Shown piece after piece: positions 1 through 8,271 of a stretch of DNA of 64,000 bases (within the stretch, counting starts at the first letter, position 1; each line of letters opens with the position of its first letter). The notes below the pieces were generated by a model, which did not search any database, was not told the DNA's origin, and saw only the letters and a list, made by a program, of their open reading frames with translations. The position numbers and the translations under genes were made by a program. The DNA is from Crossiella sp. S99.2 (GTDB lineage Bacteria; Actinomycetota; Actinomycetes; Mycobacteriales; Pseudonocardiaceae): NCBI RefSeq assembly GCF_023094165.1, contig NZ_JALMDK010000013.1, forward strand, positions 216,415 through 280,414, read 5' to 3'.

Positions 1-201
1 TCGGCCGCGCGCGTCCAGCACGGTCACCCCGGCCGGGGCGTCGAACCGTCCGACCGCGGTGATGCGATCGCCGTCGACCAGCACGTTCCGGCCGGTCAGC
101 ACCTTGCCCTCGGCCACGTCCACGACGTTGGCCCCGAAAATGAAAACGGACCCGCTCGCGACGGGTCCGGCCAGTTCAGGCGACTTCCTGGATTCTGTCA
201 C
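1..201 (-). CDS. Amidohydrolase family protein, N-terminal fragment
   Basis: Only the first 67 codons are present; the gene continues past the left edge. The frame starts at GTG (199-201), with an AG-rich ribosome site (GAGAGG, about 204-209) just upstream. The peptide carries the start typical of imidazolonepropionase/dihydroorotase-like amidohydrolases: a short beta segment FGANVVDVAEGKVL, then NVLVDGDRITAVG and VTVLDARGR, which build the small beta-sandwich that precedes the metal-binding TIM barrel. The metal ligands lie outside the window, so substrate and activity cannot be judged. It is the last visible gene of a minus-strand run with the kinase (51 bp upstream) and the MBL-fold hydrolase. 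Family call fairly safe; function unknown. Confidence 0.75.
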   Translation of the reverse strand, partial: MTESRKSPELAGPVASGSVFIFGANVVDVAEGKVLTGRNVLVDGDRITAVGRFDAPAGVTVLDARGR

Positions 202-252
202 CCCTCTCAGGATAACCCGGGGTAGTCGCCGCTCGTGGGCTTTCGCTGAGAC

Positions 253-1641
253 TCAGGCCGCGCCGCCGCCGGGCGGAGCGGCGGAGGTCCCGTTGGTCAC
301 CGCGTTGCTGGTGGGCGGCGCCGACGGCGAGGTGGTCGTGGTCGGCGGCTTGGCGCTGGTGGGTTTCTCACTGCTGGTCGGCGGGGTGGACGAACTCGGC
401 GCCGTGGTGGAGCTGGGCGCGGTGGTCGAGGATTCGCCGGTGGTGCTGGTGGGGCTGCTGCTCGGCAGGGTGGAACTCGGCGGCGGCAGGGTGCGGCTGC
501 TGCGGCTGGTCGGGCTGGTGGTGTCCTGCGGCGCGTTGATCGGCTGCTGTCCACCGGGACCGGTGGGGCCGGTGGGGTTGTCGTTGGTGCGCGGCATCAG
601 GATCAGCGTGGCCGCGACCGCGCCACCCGCCAGCACCGCGGCCCCGGCGGCCATCGCGGCCTTGCCCCGCTTGCGCTGCCACCACGGCGTGCCCGCCGCG
701 GCCGCAGGCACGATCCGGGTGATCGCGGTGCGGGTCGGATCGGCCCGGCTGACCCGCGCGGTGACCAGGGCCGAGGTGGCGTCCACATCGGTGTCGGTGG
801 TGTGCGCGATCAGCCGCAGCGAGTGCTCGAACTCCTCGGCGCTGAGCCGGTCGCCGGGTTCCTTGCGGAGCATGGCCTCCAGCACCGGGGCCAGCGCACC
901 GGCCAGCACCATCGGGTCCGGTTCCTCGGTGAGCACCGCGGTCAGGGTGGGCAGCACGCCGGTGCGGTCGAACGGGGCCTTGCCCTCCACCGCGGCGTAG
1001 AGGGTGGCGGCCAGCGCCCACAGGTCCGAGGCGGGACCGAAGGGCAGGCCGCGGGCGCGTTCCGGCGCGATGTAGCCGGGGGCGCCGACCAGCACGCCGG
1101 AGACGGTCAGCGAGGAGTCGCCGTCGACCGAGGCGATACCGAAGTCGGTGAGCACGGCCCGGTCGTCCGGGCAGACCAGCACGTTGCCGGGCTTGACGTC
1201 GCGGTGCAGGATGCCGTGCTCGTGCGCGGCCCGCAGCGCGCCCAGGATCTGCTCGCCGATGGCGGCGACCCGGCGCGGGGACATCGGGCCGTCATCGTCG
1301 ATGACCTTGGACAGCGCCCGGTTCTCGACCTTCTCCATGACGATCCAGGGCCGGCCGTCCTCGGTGATCACGTCGAAGACGGTGACCACGTTGGGGTGGC
1401 TGATCCGGGCCGCGGCGCGCGCCTCCCGCTGGGTGCGTTCGCACAGCGAGGCTTTCTCCTCCTCGCTGGCCCAGGTCGGCGCGAGCACCTCCTTGATCGC
1501 CACCGCGCGGTGCAGCACCTCGTCGTTGGCGGCCCAGACCGCACCCATGCCGCCCCGCCCGATCAGCTCGCCCAGGCGGTATCGCCCGCCGAGCAGATCA
1601 GGTCGCGAGTCCCCCGCGGAGGTCGGCGTCGTCATGTCCAT
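253..1641 (-). CDS. Transmembrane serine/threonine protein kinase (Hanks type)
   Basis: All kinase landmarks are visible, counting from Met 1: glycine loop IGRGGMG (27-33), VAIK lysine (50), catalytic loop HRDVKPGN (146-153), DFG (166-168) and APE (192-194), so it should be active. After the kinase domain comes a single membrane helix (AAMAAGAAVLAGGAVAATLI region) and an outside tail of about 120 residues almost entirely Pro, Ser and Thr. There are no PASTA repeats, so muropeptide binding as in PknB is not supported. ATG 1641 was chosen; a second ATG six bases inside (1635) is equally possible. It lies 57 bp after the MBL hydrolase gene and may share its transcript. Substrates unknown. Confidence 0.92.
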   Translation of the reverse strand: MDMTTPTSAGDSRPDLLGGRYRLGELIGRGGMGAVWAANDEVLHRAVAIKEVLAPTWASEEEKASLCERTQREARAAARISHPNVVTVFDVITEDGRPWIVMEKVENRALSKVIDDDGPMSPRRVAAIGEQILGALRAAHEHGILHRDVKPGNVLVCPDDRAVLTDFGIASVDGDSSLTVSGVLVGAPGYIAPERARGLPFGPASDLWALAATLYAAVEGKAPFDRTGVLPTLTAVLTEEPDPMVLAGALAPVLEAMLRKEPGDRLSAEEFEHSLRLIAHTTDTDVDATSALVTARVSRADPTRTAITRIVPAAAAGTPWWQRKRGKAAMAAGAAVLAGGAVAATLILMPRTNDNPTGPTGPGGQQPINAPQDTTSPTSRSSRTLPPPSSTLPSSSPTSTTGESSTTAPSSTTAPSSSTPPTSSEKPTSAKPPTTTTSPSAPPTSNAVTNGTSAAPPGGGAA

Positions 1642-1698
1642 CCAATTCCACAACCAGGCGCCGCCCACACCGGGCACGGCGTCTTCCGTCCGCAAACC

Positions 1699-2715
1699 CT
1701 AGTCGTTCGCAGCGGGTGGGGTAGTGGCGTTGCTCCCACTGCTGCCGCGGACCGCGTCCCACTGGGCCATCGCGGCCAGCATGCCCAGCGGATCCACAGT
1801 GGACAGGCCGGGTTCCAGTTCGCGGTATGCCTGGTACATGTTCGGCGCCACCCGCTCGGACTCGCCCAGTCCCGCGTACTCCCCCAGGTCCGCGTCCAGC
1901 GCCGCGTCCATCCAGGACAGCCCCCTGCCGTGCGCTTCCCGCGCGAGTTCGCGGATGTGCCGCCAGTAACCCTGTACCGCGCGCACCCCGTCGCAGTCGG
2001 TGACCGGCCCGTGACCAGGCACGATGCACTCCGGCGACAACGCGATCATCTCGTCGCAGGCCCGCAGCCAGTTGTCGATCGGCCCCGCCCACATGATCGG
2101 CGCGCCGCCGATGAACAGCAGGTCGCCGGTGAAGAGCACGCCCGCGTCCGGCACCCAGGCCACCGCGTCGCCACCGGTGTGCGCCGGGCCGAGATTGCGC
2201 AGCTCCACCGCCCGCCCGCCCACGGAGAGCGTCAGCTCCTTGTCGAAGGTGACATCGGGATTGCGCTGGGTGATCCCGCCGAACTCGTACTTGCCGAAGG
2301 CCCGCTGGATCCAGTCCGCCAGCACCGGCCCCAGTCCCTCGGCCGCGGCGGGCGAGAGCAGCGCGGCCATCACCTCCGGCGGGGCGTCGTGCGCCATCTC
2401 GTGCGCGGTCTCGGTCACCGCGTGGATGCGCACCTCGGGCGCGAGCAGTTCGTTGCCGTAACAGTGATCCCCGTTGGCGTGCGTGTTCAGCGCGAGGGTG
2501 ATCGGGTGTTCGGCGGTCACCGGGGCCATCGCGGCCAGCATGGTCCGGGTGAGGTTGAGGTCGTAGAGGGTGTCCACCAGCAGCGACTCGCCGTCCCCGC
2601 TGATCAGGCCCGCGTTGCTCAGGCCCCAGCTGCCGTCGGGGGCCAGCCAGGCCCGCACGCCGGGGGCGATCTCGTGCAGTCCCGTGGTGTAGGGGATCTC
2701 AGCGGCTGCGCTCAC
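1699..2715 (-). CDS. Metallo-beta-lactamase-fold hydrolase
   Basis: 338-aa protein starting at GTG 2715, with GAGAAG upstream. It has the MBL-fold plan: a beta-rich N-terminus ending in the metal motif HANGDH (79-84), then HTGGDAV, TGDLLF (bridging Asp) and GHG near the C-terminus. The usual HxHxDH motif has Asn in place of the second His (HANGDH), a variant seen in some quinoprotein-associated and alkylsulfatase-related branches, so metal content and substrate are uncertain. No signal peptide is visible, so it is probably cytoplasmic. It is codirectional with the kinase downstream and the lipoprotein gene upstream (99 bp). Confidence 0.85.
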   Translation of the reverse strand: MSAAAEIPYTTGLHEIAPGVRAWLAPDGSWGLSNAGLISGDGESLLVDTLYDLNLTRTMLAAMAPVTAEHPITLALNTHANGDHCYGNELLAPEVRIHAVTETAHEMAHDAPPEVMAALLSPAAAEGLGPVLADWIQRAFGKYEFGGITQRNPDVTFDKELTLSVGGRAVELRNLGPAHTGGDAVAWVPDAGVLFTGDLLFIGGAPIMWAGPIDNWLRACDEMIALSPECIVPGHGPVTDCDGVRAVQGYWRHIRELAREAHGRGLSWMDAALDADLGEYAGLGESERVAPNMYQAYRELEPGLSTVDPLGMLAAMAQWDAVRGSSGSNATTPPAAND

Positions 2716-2814
2716 CGCGTGATCTTCTCAGGCGAGCGACGGGGGCGAGCAGGCCGTCCGCCCAGTGGACTGTGGGCTGCGCCGACCGGCACCGGCCCCG
2801 ACCGAGCGGTTGGT

Positions 2815-3774
2815 TCAGGCGTCGGCGGCGCAGCGGAAGCCGATGTGGTGGTGACCGGCGAAGGGGTCCCGGGAGTAGCCGTCGCGGTCGGTGGCGCGCA
2901 GGTTGGCGGCGCGCTCGTCGTGCGAGCTGCCCCTGGTGATCCGCGACTTCTGGGACTGCGGGTCCTCCCGGCCGTCGTTGGCGACGTAGGGGTAGGGGCG
3001 GTCCAGGGAACTGGTCCACTCGTAGAGGTTGCCTGCCAGGTCCTGCACGCCTTCCGGGGTTGCGCCTGCGGGGTGGGCGGTGACCGGGCTGGTCTCGTCG
3101 TATGCCTTGCCGTACTGGGCGCGGGTGGCATCCGGCGCGGCGTTGCCCCACGGGTAGGTGCGGCCCTCGGTGCCCCTGGCGGTGGCTTCCCATTCCGCCT
3201 CGGTGGGCAGCCGCGCGCCGCGGGCCTGGCAGTACTGCAGCGCGCCCCACCAGTAGACCTCGTTCACCGGGTGCTCGGCCACGGTGCCCTCCACGGCGAA
3301 GCGGCCGTCCTGGCGCAGCACGCGGGAGTCCTCGTCGGTGTCGTTTGTGGTGAACACTTCCCGGCCGGAGCGGTCCCGGACCGCGTCCCGTTCGAGTCTG
3401 CTGACCGGCCCGTTCCACCGGCGCGGGTCGCCGCCGCGCGCGTTGACCAGGTTCCCGACCGATCGGTTGGCCCAGTCCACGAACTGCCGGGTGGTGACCG
3501 GGTAGATGTCGATGTGGAAGGCGTTGAGGGTGACCCGGTGCGCGGGGCCTTCCTCGTCCGGGCCGTCGTTTCGCCCCAGCGGGTAGGAGCCCGCGGGGAT
3601 CCGCACCATGCCCTCCGGCCGCTGGCCCGGCGGGAGGGTGGTGGCCGAGGTGGGGGTGGTCGGTGCGGGCAGGGCGGGCAGATCGGACGGGGCCGCCTCG
3701 GGGACGGCGCAGCCGGCGGCGGTGAGGACGGCCGCCGCGAGGGCGATTACGCGCAGGTTCCGGTGGTTGCTCAT
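2815..3774 (-). CDS. SUMF1/formylglycine-generating-enzyme-like lipoprotein
   Basis: The N-terminus is a lipoprotein signal: basic start, hydrophobic run, then a LTAAGC lipobox. A short Pro/Thr linker and a full FGE-sulfatase fold follow: MVRIPAGSYPLG, a DIYPVT strand, RLPTEAEWE, YPWGN, AGNLYEW and terminal HIGFRC. True formylglycine enzymes carry two active cysteines in a GGS..C segment; here that segment reads TRGSSHDERAANLR with no Cys, so copper/thiol catalysis is unlikely and a ligand-binding or structural role outside the membrane is more plausible. Start chosen at ATG 3774; ATG 3786 is an alternative, and neither has a strong ribosome site. Confidence 0.85.
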   Translation of the reverse strand: MSNHRNLRVIALAAAVLTAAGCAVPEAAPSDLPALPAPTTPTSATTLPPGQRPEGMVRIPAGSYPLGRNDGPDEEGPAHRVTLNAFHIDIYPVTTRQFVDWANRSVGNLVNARGGDPRRWNGPVSRLERDAVRDRSGREVFTTNDTDEDSRVLRQDGRFAVEGTVAEHPVNEVYWWGALQYCQARGARLPTEAEWEATARGTEGRTYPWGNAAPDATRAQYGKAYDETSPVTAHPAGATPEGVQDLAGNLYEWTSSLDRPYPYVANDGREDPQSQKSRITRGSSHDERAANLRATDRDGYSRDPFAGHHHIGFRCAADA

Positions 3775-3876
3775 AGTTCGGACCATACATGTATCTCTAG
3801 AACTATTTAAGCGAGGACAGCAGGTCAACCGGTAGCCGACAGGTCAAGGGCCGCCGTCCTTGCCGGGTTCGCGCGT

Positions 3877-5043
3877 CTACCGAACGGTCGGTCGGGACGC
3901 GTGCAGCTGCTTCCGTCTGCTGGTCGCCAGATTGACGAGCAGCCCCAGCACGCTCACCGCCGCCGCGAGCAGTCCCAGGCGCGCTGGGGTGAGCTGGTCC
4001 TGTAGCAGTCCGCCGAGTGCGCCGCCCAGGGCCACGCCCAGGTAGATGGCTGAGTTGTTCAGGCCAAGCAAGATCGCGGAGGCGCTCGGGGCGTGTTCGA
4101 CGAACCGGCTTTGCTGTGGCACCACCGGCAACGACACCGAAATGCCCCACAGCACTGCCCAGACCACGGCCGCGATCAGGTTGCCGACTACCAGTGGGCT
4201 GAGTGCCAGCAGCACGGCCGCGATGGCCAGGCCCGCGGTGACGACCGCGCGGGGTGGGTGGCGGTCGGCGAGGCGGCCGGCGACGGTGTTGCCGATCATG
4301 TTGCCCACGCCCCAGGCCAGCAGGACCACGGTCAGCGCGGGGGCCGAACCGCCGGTGGCGCCGGTCAGCGCGGGGGCGATGTAGGTGTAGAGGACGTGCG
4401 TGCCGGCCAGGGTGAGGGTGGTGACGGTGAGCATGGCCAGCACGTTGAGTTCGCGCAGTGGGGCCAGCCGGGCGCGCAGCGGGTCGGCGGGCAGGGTGAT
4501 CGGCGGCAGGGACACGGCCACGCCGATCGCGGCCAACACCCCGAGACCGGCGACCGCCCACAGCGTGAGCCGCCAGTCCGCGCCGCCGATGAGGGTGCCC
4601 GCGGGCAGGCCGAAGGCGATGGCCAGGGTGAGGCCGCCCATCACGGTGGCCAGGGCCCGGCCGCGGCGATCGGGTGGCGCGATCGCCGCGGCGGCGCTGA
4701 AGGCGGCCGCGCCGATCAGGCCGGCGCCCGCCGCGGTGGCGATCCGGGCGAGCAGCACGGTGGTGTAGTCGGGGCCCAAGGCGGTGGCCGCGTTGCCCGC
4801 GATGAACACGGCCAGGGCCAGCAGCAGGGCGGCGCGGCGGGTCATAGCGCTGGTCAGGGCCCCGAGGATGGGGGCGGAGACGGCGAAGGCCAGTGCGAAG
4901 GCGGTGACCAGCTGGCCGGCCGCGGCCAGGCCCACCTCCAGATCGGTGGCGATCTGCGGCAGCAGGCCGGCGATGATGAAGCCGTCGGTGCCCACCGCGA
5001 ACATCGCGGTGGCCAGCGGCAGCAGGGATCTCTGGGTGCTCAA
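3877..5043 (-). CDS. MFS transporter, drug/arabinose-efflux type
   Basis: 388-aa polytopic protein with about 12 hydrophobic helices. The N-terminal FAVGTDGFIIAGLLP segment is typical of DHA1-like sugar or drug exporters (CmlR/AraJ group), and the intracellular loop DRRGRALA is present. The start is taken as TTG 5043, because the first membrane helix would be cut by any later ATG and an AGAAGGA ribosome site sits upstream; no ATG or GTG lies in frame nearby. It is divergent from the SARP regulator across 98 bp, so regulation of export by that protein is likely but inferred. Confidence 0.85.
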   Translation of the reverse strand: MSTQRSLLPLATAMFAVGTDGFIIAGLLPQIATDLEVGLAAAGQLVTAFALAFAVSAPILGALTSAMTRRAALLLALAVFIAGNAATALGPDYTTVLLARIATAAGAGLIGAAAFSAAAAIAPPDRRGRALATVMGGLTLAIAFGLPAGTLIGGADWRLTLWAVAGLGVLAAIGVAVSLPPITLPADPLRARLAPLRELNVLAMLTVTTLTLAGTHVLYTYIAPALTGATGGSAPALTVVLLAWGVGNMIGNTVAGRLADRHPPRAVVTAGLAIAAVLLALSPLVVGNLIAAVVWAVLWGISVSLPVVPQQSRFVEHAPSASAILLGLNNSAIYLGVALGGALGGLLQDQLTPARLGLLAAAVSVLGLLVNLATSRRKQLHASRPTVR

Positions 5044-5104
5044 GTCCTCACGTCCTTCTCCGGCGGTGCTTGCCCGCTCACCCTCGGCGCGCCCACTTGC
5101 CGGC

Positions 5105-5124
5105 CGCTGTCCGTGCGCTGTCCG
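5105..5124 (+). promoter_or_regulatory. 11-bp-spaced direct repeat in SARP/MFS intergenic region
   Basis: CGCTGTCCG occurs twice in the same orientation at 5105-5113 and 5116-5124, exactly one helical turn apart, just before the SARP start. A second repeated word, TCCGGCGGTNCT, is at 5059-5070 and 5121-5132. SARP-family activators bind short direct repeats with 11- or 22-bp periods, so this is a candidate self-regulatory site that could also serve the divergent MFS gene. No clear -10 box was assigned. Confidence 0.4.
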
Positions 5125-5141
5125 GCGGTACTGTGGGCCCG

Positions 5142-8100
5142 GTGCGGTTCGGGGTGCTGGGTCCACTCGTGGTGTGGAACACCGAGGACGCGCCGATCCC
5201 GGTGCCCGGTCCCGAGGTCCGCGCGTTGCTGGCCGTACTCCTGGCCCACGAGGGCGCCTGGGTGCCGGTGCAGACGCTGATCGGCGAGTTGTGGCCGGAG
5301 CGGCTGCCCGCGAATCCGGGCAACGCGTTGCAGATCCGGGTGTCCCGGTTGCGGCGGGCCCTGGGCGAGCGGGACCTGGTGGAGTACCGGGCGAATGCCT
5401 ATCGGCTGCGCGGGGACTCCGATGCCGTGCTCTTCCAAGGGTTGTTGCGGCGGGCCCGGTCCACTGTGGACCCGTGGCCGCGGGTTTCGCTGCTGTCCGA
5501 GGCACTCGGGTTGTGGCGGGGGCCCGCGCTGGCCGAGTTCGCCGCGGAATCCTTTGCCCAGCCGGTGATCCGGCGCTGGCAGGAGTTGCGGCTGACCGCG
5601 GTGGCCGAACTGGCCGAGACCCGGCTGGCCCTGGGCGAGCACGACACCGTGCTGGCCGAACTGGCCGAGTGGGTGCACCGTTTTCCCGGGCAGGACCGCC
5701 TGCGTGCGGCGCAGCTCCAGGCCCTCTACCAAGCAGGTCGACAGGCCGAGGCACTGGCCACCTACACCGAGTTCCGGACACACCTGGCGGCGGAGCAGGG
5801 CCTGGATCCGGGGCCGGAACTGGCCGCTCTGCACCAGGCGATCCTGACCCGCGATCCCGCCCTGGACACCGCCCCCGCGCGCCGGCCCGGCAACCTGCCG
5901 ACCCCGGTCACCGAGTTGATCGGCCGGGACGCCGAGCTGGCCGAGACCGGGAAGGCACTGGCCGCGGCGCGGCTGGTCACGTTGACCGGGCCGGGTGGGG
6001 TGGGCAAAACCCGGCTGGCCATCGCCGCCGCCACACAGCTCGCCGACGGTTTCCCGGACGGGGCCTGGCTGGTCGAACTGGCCGGGCTGGGCGGGCCGCA
6101 CGCCGCGGACGCGCTGGCCGAGGCGGTGATGACGGTGCTGGGCATCCGGGAGAACGCGATGCTCGGCCCGATCCCGGCCAGTGGCGCGCTCGGCCACCGC
6201 GACCGGCTGATCGCCTACCTGTCCGGCAAAAAACTGTTGCTGGTGCTGGACAACTGCGAGCACATCGTCACCGAGGTGGCCACCCTCGCCGTGGCGCTGC
6301 TGTCCGCCGTGCCGGGGCTGCGCGTCCTGAGCACCAGCCGCGAACCATTGTCCACCCCTGGCGAATCCGTGCATCCGGTGCCACCGCTGGATCTGCCCGT
6401 GGACCCGGCCGATCCGCACGGCTCGGGCGCGGTCCGGCTGTTCTGCGCCCGCGCCCGCGACGCCGACCCCGGTTTCGCGCTCACCGCACACAACGCGGCG
6501 GCGGTGACCGCGCTGGTCCGCGGGCTGGACGGGTTGCCGCTGGCACTGGAACTGGCCGCCGCCCGGGTGCGCGCGCTGGGCGTGCGGGAACTCGCCGACC
6601 GCCTGGACGACCGCTTCCGCCTGCTGTCCGCGAGCAACCGGGGCGCGCCCGCCCGGCAACGCACCCTGCACGCGCTGCTGGACTGGAGCTGGGAACTGCT
6701 CACCGATCCCGAACGGGTGGTGCTGCGCCGTCTAGCGGTACTAGACGGGGGCAGTCTGGCCGCGATCGAGGCCATCTGCGGTGACCCGGAGCTGCCGGTG
6801 GCCGAGGTGCTGGCGCGGCTGGTGGACCGGTCGATGGTGACCGTGCTGCCGGAGCACCGGCGGTACCGGCTGCTGGAGACGGTGGCCGCCTACGCTCGCG
6901 CCCGGCTGGCCGAGTCCGGCGAGGCGGAAGCGTTGCGCGCCAGGCAGTCCCGCTACTACCTGACCCTGGCCGAGACCACCGCGCCCGACCTGCACGGCCC
7001 TCGCCAGCACGCGGCACTGTCCGAATTGGACGATGAACACGGCAACTTCCAGCAGGCACTGGCGCACGCGGTCGCTGAGGATGCCTTGCGGCTGGTGGAT
7101 TCCCTTGCCTGGTACTGGATGCTGCGCGGCCGGGTCCGCCAGGCCCAGCGCTGGTGCGACCACGCCCTCGCCACCGCCGCGCCCGGTATCCGGACTGCCC
7201 GGGTGCGCTGCTGGGCGGCCGGGATCGCGATCGTCGCCGACCCGGATCCAGCCGCGGCCGCCAGTGCCCGCGCCGCGCTGGCCGGCTTCGACGGGCTCGA
7301 TGATCCGCTCGGCGCGGCCATGGCGCACTGGTTTCTGGCCTACGTCCTGTTGCACGCGGGCGATCTGGACACCAGCGAGGAACTCGCCGCGCACGCGGCC
7401 AGGGCCTTCCGCGCGCTGGATCACCCGTGGGGCCTGGCGGTGACCACCTGCGTGCAGGCCAACCACGCGCTCACCCACGGCGACCTGGACACCGCGCACA
7501 CCCACGCCGAAGCCGCCGTGGCCCTGTTCCGCTCGCTCGGCGACCGTGGCGGCGAACTGCTCACCACCTACCCGCGCGCGACCCTGGCCGAACTGCACGG
7601 CGACTACGACCGGGCCGAACAGCTGCACCGGGACGGCCTCGCCCTGGCCGAGGACCTGGGCATGTGGGCCGAGGCCGCCGACCGGTTGTGCGGACTCGGC
7701 CGGATCGCGCTGCTCCGCGGCGAGCACGCCACCGCGCACGATCACCTTGCGCGGGCACGGGAACTGGCCGCCGAACGCGGGTTCAAGCCGGGCGAGATGC
7801 ACGCCACCATCACCCTGGGCCAGCTCGCCCGCCGCACCGGCGATCTCGCCACCGCCACGGCCTGTCTCACCGAGGCCGCCGACTGGTATCGCCGCACCGG
7901 CCGCGCCCCCGGCTACGCGGTCGTGCACACCGAACTCGGCCACCTCGCCCAGCTCCAGGGCAACCCGACCCAGGCCCGGATACACCACCAAGAGGCGCTG
8001 GCCTTCGCCCGCCGCCTGGGAAACCCGCACGCCGAGGCCACCGCCCTGGAGGGCCTGGCGGCGACCCAGCTCCCTGACGCTGCAACGGAATCTGCCCGAC

Positions 8101-8258
8101 TGCTCGGCGCGGCACACGCCCTGCGCGCGGCCACCGGTGTTCCCTTGGCCGACCGCGCCGATCTGGACCAGGTCCTCAAGGTAACGCGGAACACCCTGGG
8201 CGACAAGGCTTTTGAGGCCGAGTTTGCCATCGGCGCACTGAGCCGACCGTCGCTGTGA
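5142..8258 (+). CDS. AfsR/SARP-family transcriptional regulator (BTAD, NB-ARC, TPR)
   Basis: 1038 aa. The first ~95 residues are the OmpR-like winged helix of SARPs (start VRFGVLGPLVV; DNA-contact segment LQIRVSRLRRALG). Residues ~95-245 form the bacterial transcriptional activation domain. An NB-ARC-type ATPase follows, with Walker A TGPGGVGKTR and Walker B LLLVLDNCEH, then a long TPR-like C-terminus. This is the AfsR/DnrI-like large architecture that activates secondary-metabolism or efflux genes. GTG 5142 was chosen because family members start MRFGVLGP; GTG 5133 is in frame too. The gene faces the MFS exporter. No biosynthetic cluster lies next to it, so its targets are unclear. Confidence 0.9.
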   Translation: MRFGVLGPLVVWNTEDAPIPVPGPEVRALLAVLLAHEGAWVPVQTLIGELWPERLPANPGNALQIRVSRLRRALGERDLVEYRANAYRLRGDSDAVLFQGLLRRARSTVDPWPRVSLLSEALGLWRGPALAEFAAESFAQPVIRRWQELRLTAVAELAETRLALGEHDTVLAELAEWVHRFPGQDRLRAAQLQALYQAGRQAEALATYTEFRTHLAAEQGLDPGPELAALHQAILTRDPALDTAPARRPGNLPTPVTELIGRDAELAETGKALAAARLVTLTGPGGVGKTRLAIAAATQLADGFPDGAWLVELAGLGGPHAADALAEAVMTVLGIRENAMLGPIPASGALGHRDRLIAYLSGKKLLLVLDNCEHIVTEVATLAVALLSAVPGLRVLSTSREPLSTPGESVHPVPPLDLPVDPADPHGSGAVRLFCARARDADPGFALTAHNAAAVTALVRGLDGLPLALELAAARVRALGVRELADRLDDRFRLLSASNRGAPARQRTLHALLDWSWELLTDPERVVLRRLAVLDGGSLAAIEAICGDPELPVAEVLARLVDRSMVTVLPEHRRYRLLETVAAYARARLAESGEAEALRARQSRYYLTLAETTAPDLHGPRQHAALSELDDEHGNFQQALAHAVAEDALRLVDSLAWYWMLRGRVRQAQRWCDHALATAAPGIRTARVRCWAAGIAIVADPDPAAAASARAALAGFDGLDDPLGAAMAHWFLAYVLLHAGDLDTSEELAAHAARAFRALDHPWGLAVTTCVQANHALTHGDLDTAHTHAEAAVALFRSLGDRGGELLTTYPRATLAELHGDYDRAEQLHRDGLALAEDLGMWAEAADRLCGLGRIALLRGEHATAHDHLARARELAAERGFKPGEMHATITLGQLARRTGDLATATACLTEAADWYRRTGRAPGYAVVHTELGHLAQLQGNPTQARIHHQEALAFARRLGNPHAEATALEGLAATQLPDAATESARLLGAAHALRAATGVPLADRADLDQVLKVTRNTLGDKAFEAEFAIGALSRPSL

Positions 8259-8271
8259 CAGGATCGGTGAC

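Noticed and set aside
802..3810. A 1002-codon open frame on the plus strand
   Set aside because: Antisense to the kinase, MBL and lipoprotein genes; low-complexity Arg/Gly/Pro/Val product. High GC leaves antisense frames open.
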